47,106 nt of DNA from contig SFNM01000021.1 of the NCBI GenBank assembly GCA_004552725.1, forward strand, positions 1 through 47,106, read 5' to 3'. The notes under the pieces are model-generated. The model saw only the letters and a list, made by a program, of their open reading frames with translations, ran no database searches and had not been told where the DNA came from. The translations under genes and the position numbers were made by a program. Positions 1-6,857 of the stretch are shown here, one piece after another; the first letter of the stretch is position 1, and each line of letters starts with the position of its first letter. This stretch comes from Bacteroidales bacterium (GTDB taxonomy: Bacteria; Bacteroidota; Bacteroidia; Bacteroidales; Muribaculaceae).

Positions 1-383
1 AGAAACGCAAAGAAATCACTTTCGAAGATATGGACTTCGACTCCGACGAGGATGCTTACCTCATGGAGGATACATACCTCGAAGACTTTATCGACGACGA
101 AGGCCAACGGCTGCTTTATGTATTTGACTATATGACCGACCGCGCTTTCTTTATGGAAATGACCGAGATGATACCCGGTCGTACCCTCAAAGATCCTTTC
201 TGCTCTTTGTCGCAAGGTAAAGCACCCGCACAAACCGTCGACCTCGACGAATTCGACAAGCAACTCGAAGCCAAAGCCGCAAAACGCCAGGCCGAAGACG
301 AACTCGACGAAGAATTCTTCGGCGCCGAAGGCTACGACCCCGACGAAATCGCCTCCTTCTCCGAAGAAGACCCCCTCTACTAA
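1..383 (+). CDS. 3' end of acidic protein gene, pRiA4b ORF-3-like (partial)
   Basis: The reading frame is open from the window's left edge, so the true start lies outside; the first ATG at 30 is internal. The visible part, about 126 residues, is strongly acidic, with a hydrophobic patch around LLYVFDYMTDRAFFMEM and an Asp/Glu-rich tail ending in EEDPLY. This pattern recalls Bacteroidales proteins annotated as plasmid pRiA4b ORF-3-like (IS1096 passenger TnpR-like), but I recognise it only by general resemblance. No catalytic residues can be assigned. It is followed by a gene-free 298 bases with a strong inverted repeat. The function is unknown. Confidence 0.6.
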   Translation, partial: KRKEITFEDMDFDSDEDAYLMEDTYLEDFIDDEGQRLLYVFDYMTDRAFFMEMTEMIPGRTLKDPFCSLSQGKAPAQTVDLDEFDKQLEAKAAKRQAEDELDEEFFGAEGYDPDEIASFSEEDPLY

Positions 384-445
384 ACCTTCCCGTGCTCGGT
401 TCGACGGGCCAGCCAGTGGTGCCACAGCCAACATAAAATGTAAAT

Positions 446-540
446 CAGTAGGGACGCGGCCTGCCGCGTCCGCGCAAACTTACATATAATCATACTATTA
501 GGCATAGATTTCGCGGACGCGGCAGGCCGCGTCCCTACTG
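446..540. repeat. 29-bp perfect inverted repeat, REP/MITE-like
   Basis: Bases 446-474 are exactly the reverse complement of 512-540, with a 37-base AT-rich centre. Each arm contains its own smaller palindrome, GACGCGGC-CT-GCCGCGTC, so the unit can fold as one long hairpin or as two. It lies in the gap between the first gene and bioB. No transposase gene is nearby. The rest of the gap, 541-681, shows only a weak hairpin (567-595) and an AT-rich leader. It is probably a small non-autonomous repeat, though a terminator role for the upstream gene cannot be excluded. Confidence 0.8.
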
Positions 541-681
541 ATGCCGGATTTTGGCATACTTTTTGAGCATACCCCTCGAAGCATGGGGTGTATGCGAACA
601 CCTCCACCCTTCCACGAAGCGCAGCGCGGTTCCGTTTACCCCTTTGATTCACTACATTAACATAATATCATTTAATTAGTT

Positions 682-1662
682 ATGACACAAAACCATATAT
701 CAGCAGAAGAAGTGGCGCGCTTGCGTGACATCGTGCTTGGCGGCGGGCAGTTGTCCGAGGAACAGGTGTACAGCCTGGTTGGGGCGCCGTCGCAGGCTCT
801 GCGCGATGCAGCTGCCGCTGTTACTGCGAAATTCTGCTCGCGCAACTTCGACTCGTGCTCCATCGTGAACGCTCGTTCGGGCCTCTGCTCGGAGAACTGC
901 AAGTGGTGTGCGCAGTCGTCGCACTACAATACAGGCTGCCGCACTTACCCGGTCATCGACCACGACGAGTGCATGAAGGCCGCTCGCTACAATGCCGCCA
1001 ACGGGGTGAAGCGCTTCTCGCTGGTGGCTTCCGGTCGCTCGGTTAAGGGCGAAGCCCTGCGCCAAATCACCTCTATGTTGCGCGAAGTCAAAGAGCAAAC
1101 CGGCATTTTCACTTGTGCATCGCTCGGTCTGCTTACCACGGAAGAACTCCAACAACTCTGGGACTGCGGCGTGCGTCGCTATCACTGCAACTTGGAGACT
1201 GCACCTTCGTACTTCTCCCACCTATGCACCACTCACACCATCGAGGATAAGCTCGCCACCATCGCTGCCGCTCAAAAAATTGGTTTTGAAGTATGCTCCG
1301 GTGGCATCATCGGTATGGGCGAAACAGCGCAGCAGCGTGCCGAGTTCGCCCTCACCCTGCGTCGCGCACGTCCGCACTCCATCCCCGTCAACATCCTCTC
1401 GCCCATTCCCGGCACGCCCTTGGAAGGCACCGCTCCCATCTCCGACGACGAAATTCTCGACACCATAGCCATTATGCGTCTCACTCATCCTGCTGTGGAA
1501 ATCCGCTTTGCCGGCGGCCGCGCTCGCCTCAGTCGCGAAGTGCAGTTGGAAGCCATGCGCGTGGGCATCAACGGCGGCCTCGTGGGCGATATGCTCACTA
1601 CCGTCGGCTCAACCATCGCCTCCGATAAAGCGCTAATCCAAGACGCCGGTTACAAATTCTAA
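682..1662 (+). CDS. bioB: Biotin synthase BioB (radical SAM)
   Basis: Biotin synthase inserts sulfur into dethiobiotin, the last step of biotin synthesis, in the cytoplasm. The 326-residue length fits the family. The radical-SAM cluster motif is C69-S-E-N-C73-K-W-C76, read in context as SGLCSENCKWCAQS. Later Cys residues in FTCASLG and FEVCSGGIIGMGE, and the Arg in EIRFAGGR, correspond to the ligands of the auxiliary [2Fe-2S] cluster in known BioB proteins. The start at 682 lies behind an AT-rich leader typical of Bacteroidota. No other biotin gene is visible. The methyltransferase gene follows after 11 bases, so the two are probably co-transcribed. Confidence 0.95.
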   Translation: MTQNHISAEEVARLRDIVLGGGQLSEEQVYSLVGAPSQALRDAAAAVTAKFCSRNFDSCSIVNARSGLCSENCKWCAQSSHYNTGCRTYPVIDHDECMKAARYNAANGVKRFSLVASGRSVKGEALRQITSMLREVKEQTGIFTCASLGLLTTEELQQLWDCGVRRYHCNLETAPSYFSHLCTTHTIEDKLATIAAAQKIGFEVCSGGIIGMGETAQQRAEFALTLRRARPHSIPVNILSPIPGTPLEGTAPISDDEILDTIAIMRLTHPAVEIRFAGGRARLSREVQLEAMRVGINGGLVGDMLTTVGSTIASDKALIQDAGYKF

Positions 1663-1673
1663 CGCTCGAATTA

Positions 1674-2441
1674 ATGACGACCAAAGCAATGCGTAAAGAG
1701 GTGGCGGAATTAGCCACGGCGAAGGGTCGCAAGCGCTCCGGCTGCTTCATGGCCGAGGGCACCAAGTGCGTGCTCGATACCATAGAGCATTTCGACTTGG
1801 TGCACCTGTTTGCCACTGAGCAGTGGCTCGAAGCGCATACGATGCCCGGCGGCATTGTGGCCGAAGTGTGCAACCGTGGCGAGTTGAGTGAGATGTCGTC
1901 GATGGTGCTCACTCCCGACGTCATCGCTGTGTATCGTCAGCCGCAGCCCACAGATTTCAACCCGCACGCCTTGCGCGGTCGCATCACAGTGGCGCTCGAC
2001 CGTGTGCAAGACCCCGGCAACCTCGGCACCATAATGCGCTCCGCCGACTGGATGGGCGTGGACACCATCTTGGCATCGGCCGACACCGTCGACTGCTTTA
2101 ATCCCAAAGTAATTCAAGCGTCGATGGGTGCCATCGCTCGCGTGCGTGTAATCTACGGCGACCTGCCACAAATGTTGGCGCAGGCCGCCGAGCACGTTGA
2201 AGTGTGTGGCACATTCCTTGGCGGCGAAAATATATATACGGCTGATTTGCCGTCGTCGGCTGTGGTTGTTATGGGCAACGAGGGTAGCGGCATTAGTGAT
2301 GAAGTGGCGCAAGTGGTGTCGCGCCGTCTTCTTATACCATCATACCCGCCCGAACGTCCCACTTCAGAGTCGCTCAACGTGGCCACTGCCACCGCCATAG
2401 TCCTTTCACAGTTTATCGCCCGACGATATGGCCAAGAGTAA
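1674..2441 (+). CDS. TrmH/SpoU-family RNA 2'-O-methyltransferase
   Basis: This is a SPOUT-class RNA ribose methyltransferase of 255 residues. The three SpoU motifs are clear: DRVQDPGNLGTIMRSAD in the middle (motif 1, with the catalytic Asn and Arg), VVMGNEGSGIS (motif 2), and SESLNVATATAIVL near the C-terminus (motif 3). The N-terminal 100 residues resemble the L30e-like substrate-binding domain of RlmB-type enzymes. It probably methylates 23S rRNA or tRNA, but the target cannot be read from sequence. Its last 14 bases overlap the start of radA. Confidence 0.9.
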   Translation: MTTKAMRKEVAELATAKGRKRSGCFMAEGTKCVLDTIEHFDLVHLFATEQWLEAHTMPGGIVAEVCNRGELSEMSSMVLTPDVIAVYRQPQPTDFNPHALRGRITVALDRVQDPGNLGTIMRSADWMGVDTILASADTVDCFNPKVIQASMGAIARVRVIYGDLPQMLAQAAEHVEVCGTFLGGENIYTADLPSSAVVVMGNEGSGISDEVAQVVSRRLLIPSYPPERPTSESLNVATATAIVLSQFIARRYGQE

Positions 2442-3807
2442 ATACAAAAGTGTGTGGTTCTGCAGCGAGTGCGGTGCCGACTCGCCCAAGTGGGCGGGCC
2501 GTTGCCCGGCTTGCGGCGCGTGGAATACGATGGTTGAAGAGTCTGTGCCGGTGACATCTGCGTCCGGGGCTTCGCGCTCGCCGTCGCCGGTGGCTTCCGG
2601 TACCTCGCAAGCCATACCACTCAACGCTATCTCTACGACAGAGCAGCCGCGGATCAAGTTGCCTTCGAATGAACTCAACCGCGTTCTCGGTGGCGGCCTT
2701 GTGCCGGGCGCGATGGTGCTCATCGGCGGCGAACCCGGTGTGGGCAAGTCGACCTTGGTGCTGCAAAATTTGCTTTCAATCCGTTCGAAAACAATACTTT
2801 ACGCATCCGGCGAAGAGAGCGCTACGCAACTCAAATTGCGTGCTGACCGCCTCGGTCGCGGTTCCGACAACCTCTTCATTGTGTGCGAAACATCCCTCGA
2901 GAACATCTTCCGCCACATCGAACAGGTGCAACCGGGTATCGTGGTGGTTGACTCCATCCAAACCATTGCATCCGACGCGTTGGAATCCTCCGCCGGCAGC
3001 GTGAGTCAAGTGCGCGAATGTGCAGCACAATTACTCAAATTCGCCAAAGAATCCAACGTGCCGGTATTGCTCATCGGTCATATCACCAAAGAGGGTTCGT
3101 TGGCCGGGCCGAAGGTGTTGGAACACATCGTAGATGCCGTGTTGCAATTCGAAGGCGACCGCCAATACATGTTCCGCATCCTCCGCGCCATCAAAAACCG
3201 CTTCGGCAACACATCTGAATTAGGCATTTACGAAATGGGGCAGAAGGGCTTGCGCGAAGTGACCAATCCTTCAGAATTGCTGCTCAACACAGCCGATACG
3301 GCGCTCTCCGGCGTGGCCATCGGTGTCACCATCGAAGGAGCACGGCCATTTTTGATTGAAATTCAAGCCTTGGTGAGCACGGCGGCTTACGGCACGCCGC
3401 AACGCGCCGTCACCGGCTTCGACTCCAAGCGTATGAATATGCTTTTGGCTGTGCTTGAGAAGCGTGCCGGCTTCAAGTTGGCCGCCAAAGACGTGTTCCT
3501 AAACATTGCCGGTGGCATCAAAGTCAACGACCCGGCGCTCGATTTGCCGGTGGTAAGTGCTATTCTGTCGAGCAACTTCGATACCCCGGTAGGTCGCGAC
3601 GTGTGCCTCACCGGCGAGGTTGGCCTTTCGGGCGAAATTCGCCCCGTGGCTCGAATCGAGCAACGCATCGCTGAGGCGGAAAAACTCGGATTCAAGCGCA
3701 TCATCCTGCCGACAGGCAGCCTCAAAAGCCTTGACCCCGGTCGATTTGCTATCGAAATATGTCAGGTGAGCCGCGTGGAAGAGGCGCTCAAACTTTTGTT
3801 CACATAG
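2428..3807 (+). CDS. radA: DNA repair protein RadA
   Basis: RadA is a RecA-like ATPase that helps process recombination intermediates by promoting branch migration. The domain order is standard for the 459-residue protein: a four-Cys zinc finger (C12, C15, C26, C29), a Walker A motif GEPGVGKST at about 102-109, the family-specific KNRFG motif near residue 255, and a C-terminal Lon-protease-like domain beginning near residue 330. The start overlaps the 3' end of the methyltransferase gene by 14 bases, which suggests translational coupling in a bioB-methyltransferase-radA unit. Confidence 0.96.
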   Translation: MAKSKYKSVWFCSECGADSPKWAGRCPACGAWNTMVEESVPVTSASGASRSPSPVASGTSQAIPLNAISTTEQPRIKLPSNELNRVLGGGLVPGAMVLIGGEPGVGKSTLVLQNLLSIRSKTILYASGEESATQLKLRADRLGRGSDNLFIVCETSLENIFRHIEQVQPGIVVVDSIQTIASDALESSAGSVSQVRECAAQLLKFAKESNVPVLLIGHITKEGSLAGPKVLEHIVDAVLQFEGDRQYMFRILRAIKNRFGNTSELGIYEMGQKGLREVTNPSELLLNTADTALSGVAIGVTIEGARPFLIEIQALVSTAAYGTPQRAVTGFDSKRMNMLLAVLEKRAGFKLAAKDVFLNIAGGIKVNDPALDLPVVSAILSSNFDTPVGRDVCLTGEVGLSGEIRPVARIEQRIAEAEKLGFKRIILPTGSLKSLDPGRFAIEICQVSRVEEALKLLFT

Positions 3808-3829
3808 TACTCACCAATTACTACAAAAT

Positions 3830-3870
3830 AACGCGAGCGAAGAGATTGAATAGATCTCTTCGCTCGCGTT
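3830..3870. terminator. Bidirectional terminator between radA and META lipoprotein gene
   Basis: A perfect 17-bp stem (3830-3846 with 3854-3870) encloses a 7-base loop. It lies between two convergent genes, radA ending at 3807 and the minus-strand lipoprotein gene ending at 3887, so it probably serves both. Neither side has a long T run. Confidence 0.8.
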
Positions 3871-3886
3871 GGATAGTATGGAGAAA

Positions 3887-4882
3887 TTATTCTTCGGAGT
3901 CGAGGCCGTCGAGTGGGAGGCGGCGGAGAATGAGGAGAGCGAGGCCGTTTTCGTCGAGAATTACCACGTTGTCGTGGCCTTGTGGAGCGGCGGTGTATGC
4001 TTTTTCAAGCGCGACGAGCATAGCGGTTTCTTGTGCGGTGTGAGGACAAGCCATGCGGGTTACGCCTAAGTTGCTGAAGTCGATAGCGTTGCCGATACGG
4101 TGGTCGAGGTATATGTCGCCGTTGAAGTAGTTGCAACCAGTGTTGCCGTGGATGCGGTGCTGGTCGATGTCGATAAAGAGTGTTGCTTCCACTTCCAATT
4201 CAGAGAGTCCGTAGATGGCATCGACAGCCCAGTTGCCGTTGAGGAATGAGAGGTCGCCGCGGCGGAGTCGCATGATTGATTTGTTGTTGTGACAAACGTC
4301 GAGGAAGGTCTCGGGCCCGTTGTGAGATATTTTGAGGCGGATGTCTTCGGTGCCGAGAGCCACGTTGATTTGGTGGTCAAATTGCACGTCACCACAATAT
4401 TTCATGGTCGAGGGGCCGGGACCGAGGATGAGTTGGTCTTTGTCGGTGAGTGAGAATGAGCCTGAAGAGTTGTTGCAGCCGTTGTAGGCGTAGAACATTC
4501 CCGACGACGGTTCGAATATGATGTAAGGCATATCTTCGTCGCGGTCGATGGTAGTATCACCCACGGAAATGATGGTCCATTCGCCGGCGATTTCGCGAGC
4601 GATTTCAGTGTCGGGCAGGTCGGCGGGAACGTTTGCTTGGGGTTGTTGTTGCGGTTCTTCGGCCACTGTATCCTGAGCGTTAACGTCTGTAGTGGTTTGG
4701 ATCGGAGTGGAAGGTTCGGGAGTTGGGGTAGGTTGTTCGACAGGTTGTTCGACAGGTTGGGAGGTAGCAGGTTGTGAGGAAGTGCCTTGGTCACCGCGGA
4801 TTTTCTCGGCGTTGGAGAATATTGAGCATGATGATGAGGCCAAGACCATGGCTATGAAAGCGGAAGTGAGTGAGAGTTTCAT
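3887..4882 (-). CDS. Lipoprotein with two META (HslJ-like) domains
   Basis: The 331-residue protein starts with a lipoprotein signal ending at C19 (LASSSC). A low-complexity linker rich in Pro, Thr, Gln and Glu (about 25-85) follows, with a repeated QPVEQPVEQP motif. Two META-like domains then follow. The first, at about 95-205, has YNGCNNSSGSF and TMKYC; the second, at about 210-325, has NTGCNYFNGD and TRMACP. META domains occur in outer-membrane lipoproteins and in the heat-inducible HslJ; their exact role is poorly defined. It lies downstream of rpsO, behind that gene's terminator, and so is probably transcribed on its own. Confidence 0.85.
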   Translation of the reverse strand: MKLSLTSAFIAMVLASSSCSIFSNAEKIRGDQGTSSQPATSQPVEQPVEQPTPTPEPSTPIQTTTDVNAQDTVAEEPQQQPQANVPADLPDTEIAREIAGEWTIISVGDTTIDRDEDMPYIIFEPSSGMFYAYNGCNNSSGSFSLTDKDQLILGPGPSTMKYCGDVQFDHQINVALGTEDIRLKISHNGPETFLDVCHNNKSIMRLRRGDLSFLNGNWAVDAIYGLSELEVEATLFIDIDQHRIHGNTGCNYFNGDIYLDHRIGNAIDFSNLGVTRMACPHTAQETAMLVALEKAYTAAPQGHDNVVILDENGLALLILRRLPLDGLDSEE

Positions 4883-4918
4883 AATTATATAATTAAGGAA
4901 TAAGAGGGGGGGAGGGTT

Positions 4919-4965
4919 TTGAAAACGGGTCGCGTCATACTCCGAGGAGTGATGATGCGACCCGT
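4919..4965 (-). terminator. rpsO terminator
   Basis: A 14-bp stem with one G-T pair (4925-4938 with 4952-4965) is followed, in the minus direction, by a TTTT tract at 4921-4924. It sits 44 bases after the rpsO stop. Confidence 0.8.
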
Positions 4966-5008
4966 GATTGGTTGTAACGGTGTGCGCAACAATTCCGTAG
5001 GGGCGGAA

Positions 5009-5284
5009 TTATTTGCGGATACCGAGTTCTTTTTGAGCGATGATGGCGCGGTAGCGGTTGATGTCTTTGCGCATAAGATAGTCGAGAAGACGACGACGCT
5101 TACCAACGAGCATCTTCAGAGCGCGCTCAGTTGTATGATCTTTGTGATTTGACTTGAGGTGTTCAGTCAAATGAGCGATACGGATGGAGAATAATGCAAT
5201 CTGTGCTTCAGGCGAGCCAGTGTCAGTCTTGCCCTTACCGTACTTCTCGAAGATCTGTACTTTTTCTTCAGAACTTAAGTGCAT
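5009..5284 (-). CDS. rpsO: 30S ribosomal protein S15
   Basis: S15 binds the central domain of 16S rRNA early in assembly of the small subunit. The 91-residue length is close to the usual 89. The family signatures are plain: GKTDTGSPEAQIALFSIRI near the N-terminus, the HLKSNHKDHTTERAL segment that contacts the three-way RNA junction, and a basic LVGKRRRLLDYL helix. It has its own promoter (5334-5365) and terminator (4919-4965), so it is probably a single-gene transcript. Confidence 0.98.
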   Translation of the reverse strand: MHLSSEEKVQIFEKYGKGKTDTGSPEAQIALFSIRIAHLTEHLKSNHKDHTTERALKMLVGKRRRLLDYLMRKDINRYRAIIAQKELGIRK

Positions 5285-5333
5285 TCTTAGAAGTTTTTAG
5301 GAGGTTAATAAAATATATTTATGAAATCGGGGG

Positions 5334-5365
5334 CAAAGGTAGTAAAAAAAAAGCAGATGTGCAAA
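5334..5365 (-). promoter_or_regulatory. rpsO promoter (Bacteroidota type)
   Basis: Read on the minus strand, TTTG (5365-5362) lies 20 bases before TACCTTTG (5341-5334), matching the TTTG/TAnnTTTG consensus. The rpsO start is 50 bases downstream. Confidence 0.75.
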
Positions 5366-5379
5366 TAAAAAAAGCGAAA

Positions 5380-5715
5380 TCAGTCTTTTGCGGAGCGTTC
5401 GCGCACCGGGTTTCTGTAGTAGAGTTTGTCCTCGATGTATTCTTGGGTGGCGATGAGAGTAGGTTTCGGGAGTTTCTCGTAGTAGCGAGAAATTTCGATT
5501 TGTTCGCGGTTTTCGGTTACTTCTTCGAGGTTATCGTTGAGCGAAGCGAACTCTTGGAGTTTCTTTTCGAGGTCGTCGCGCATAGCGCCGGCGATTTGGT
5601 TGGCACGTTTTGCGATGATGCAAACGGTTTCGTAGATGTTGCCGGTGGGCTCGGCGAGTTCCACCAAGTCTCGAGTTACGGTGTTGAGAGGAGCGTTAGA
5701 TTTCTTGTAGTCCAT
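5380..5715 (-). CDS. rpoZ: RNA polymerase omega-like subunit (Bacteroidota RpoZ)
   Basis: This 111-residue protein matches the Bacteroidota omega family. It opens with MDYKKSNAPLNTVTRDL, keeps the omega core NIYETVCIIAKRANQIA, and has the conserved tail ISRYYEKLPKPTLIATQEYIEDK. Omega binds the beta-prime subunit and helps assemble RNA polymerase. It starts 17 bases after bamD ends, and this pairing is common in Bacteroidales. It is probably transcribed from the bamD promoter at 6565-6596. Confidence 0.88.
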   Translation of the reverse strand: MDYKKSNAPLNTVTRDLVELAEPTGNIYETVCIIAKRANQIAGAMRDDLEKKLQEFASLNDNLEEVTENREQIEISRYYEKLPKPTLIATQEYIEDKLYYRNPVRERSAKD

Positions 5716-5732
5716 TTGCCGTTAGAAAAATA

Positions 5733-6539
5733 TTAGTCGTGTACGTATTTACTTGCGATAGAGAAAATGTTTTTAGCCTCGTCGAGGTTAGGGCTGTCGG
5801 GGTAGTTGTTGATGAAAGAGTAGTATTCATCGATTACTTCGCGGAAGCGTTCTTCTTTGCGTTCGTCAACAGAGAGTTGAGCTTCTTGGAAGCGAGCTTT
5901 GAGAATGAGGAGTTCGAGTTCTTCTTTGTATTTGGAGTAAGGGTAATCGCGCACAGCGTTTTGTGCTACGATGATGCAACTGAGGTAGTTGTTGCCCATA
6001 TAAGTGCCGAGGTTGTAGTAAAGCATAGCGTTTTGGAGTTGCTTGAGTGTGAGTTTGTCTTGCAACTCGAAGATTGCGGCTTGGGCCTGAGGCACTTTGT
6101 CGCTACGAGGGAAAAGGTCGAGGAAAGATTGCAATTCTTGGATACCTTGCACGGTGGTCGACTGGTCGAGTTGAGGGTCGGGGGAGTCGAGGTAATAACC
6201 GTATCCGCAGTAGAAGCGAGCGGGTTCAACGAATTTGCCTTTGGGGTATCGTTGGTAGTAAGAGCGGAAGGTAGATCCGGAGGAGATGTAGTCGCGGTTT
6301 TCGAAATGGCTCATAGCCAAGAGATAGAGCGACTCTTCGGCGCGGTCGGTACCTTTGAACACGGTGCAACATTCTTTGAAGAGAGTGGCGGCTTGGAGGT
6401 AGCGGCCTTGTTCGAACGCTTGCTTGGCGTAGTCGAATTTATAGTTGTAGTCGTTGCTTTTGAGCACACGTTGGTATTCGCCGCAGGAGCAAACCAGCAG
6501 CGCAATCAGGGAGAGGAAGATGTATTTAGCAGTATTCAT
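5733..6539 (-). CDS. bamD: Outer-membrane assembly lipoprotein BamD
   Basis: BamD is the TPR lipoprotein of the BAM complex, which inserts beta-barrel proteins into the outer membrane. I chose the ATG at 6539 (268 residues) rather than the upstream in-frame start at 6563. The chosen start gives a clean lipoprotein signal, MNTAKYIFLSLIALLVCSC, and the upstream start falls within the promoter zone. Tandem TPR helices follow: FDYAKQAFEQGRYLQAATLF, YLLAMSHFENRDY, and later FREVIDEYYSFINNYPDS. The length and order fit Bacteroidota BamD. It leads a bamD-rpoZ unit. Confidence 0.9.
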   Translation of the reverse strand: MNTAKYIFLSLIALLVCSCGEYQRVLKSNDYNYKFDYAKQAFEQGRYLQAATLFKECCTVFKGTDRAEESLYLLAMSHFENRDYISSGSTFRSYYQRYPKGKFVEPARFYCGYGYYLDSPDPQLDQSTTVQGIQELQSFLDLFPRSDKVPQAQAAIFELQDKLTLKQLQNAMLYYNLGTYMGNNYLSCIIVAQNAVRDYPYSKYKEELELLILKARFQEAQLSVDERKEERFREVIDEYYSFINNYPDSPNLDEAKNIFSIASKYVHD

Positions 6540-6564
6540 TTGAACAGATGCGGAATTGAACACG

Positions 6565-6596
6565 CAAAGTTACGAAAATAATCCGGAACAAGCAAA
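6565..6596 (-). promoter_or_regulatory. bamD-rpoZ promoter
   Basis: On the minus strand, TTTG (6596-6593) and TAACTTTG (6572-6565) are 20 bases apart, a strong Bacteroidota promoter. The predicted transcript starts close to 6558, just upstream of the chosen bamD ATG at 6539. Confidence 0.75.
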
Positions 6597-6738
6597 TAAG
6601 GCTGTATTTCTTTGGCGATTTTTAAAAAGAAAAAGGAGAAAATGACATATTTTAGTAAAAAAAGAGGCTAAAGAGGCAAAAAACGAGCCCTTTCGAGAGG
6701 AAAAATAGGGCTAAGAATTAAATTAACAGAGATTAACA

Positions 6739-6768
6739 TTGGGAGGTGTCATTTTTTTTGTAAATTTG
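6739..6768 (+). promoter_or_regulatory. Promoter of the M16 protease gene
   Basis: TTG at 6739-6741 and TAAATTTG at 6761-6768 form a likely sigma-ABfr promoter. It gives a leader of about 80 bases before the ATG at 6858. The 318-base gap between bamD and this gene is otherwise AT-rich, with no gene seen. Confidence 0.65.
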
Positions 6769-6857
6769 CGTCTGATATTGTGAGAAACAAAAACTACCGG
6801 CCTATTTCAGGTCATACATACGCAAAAAATACAATAAATTAATCTTATAAAAAAAGT

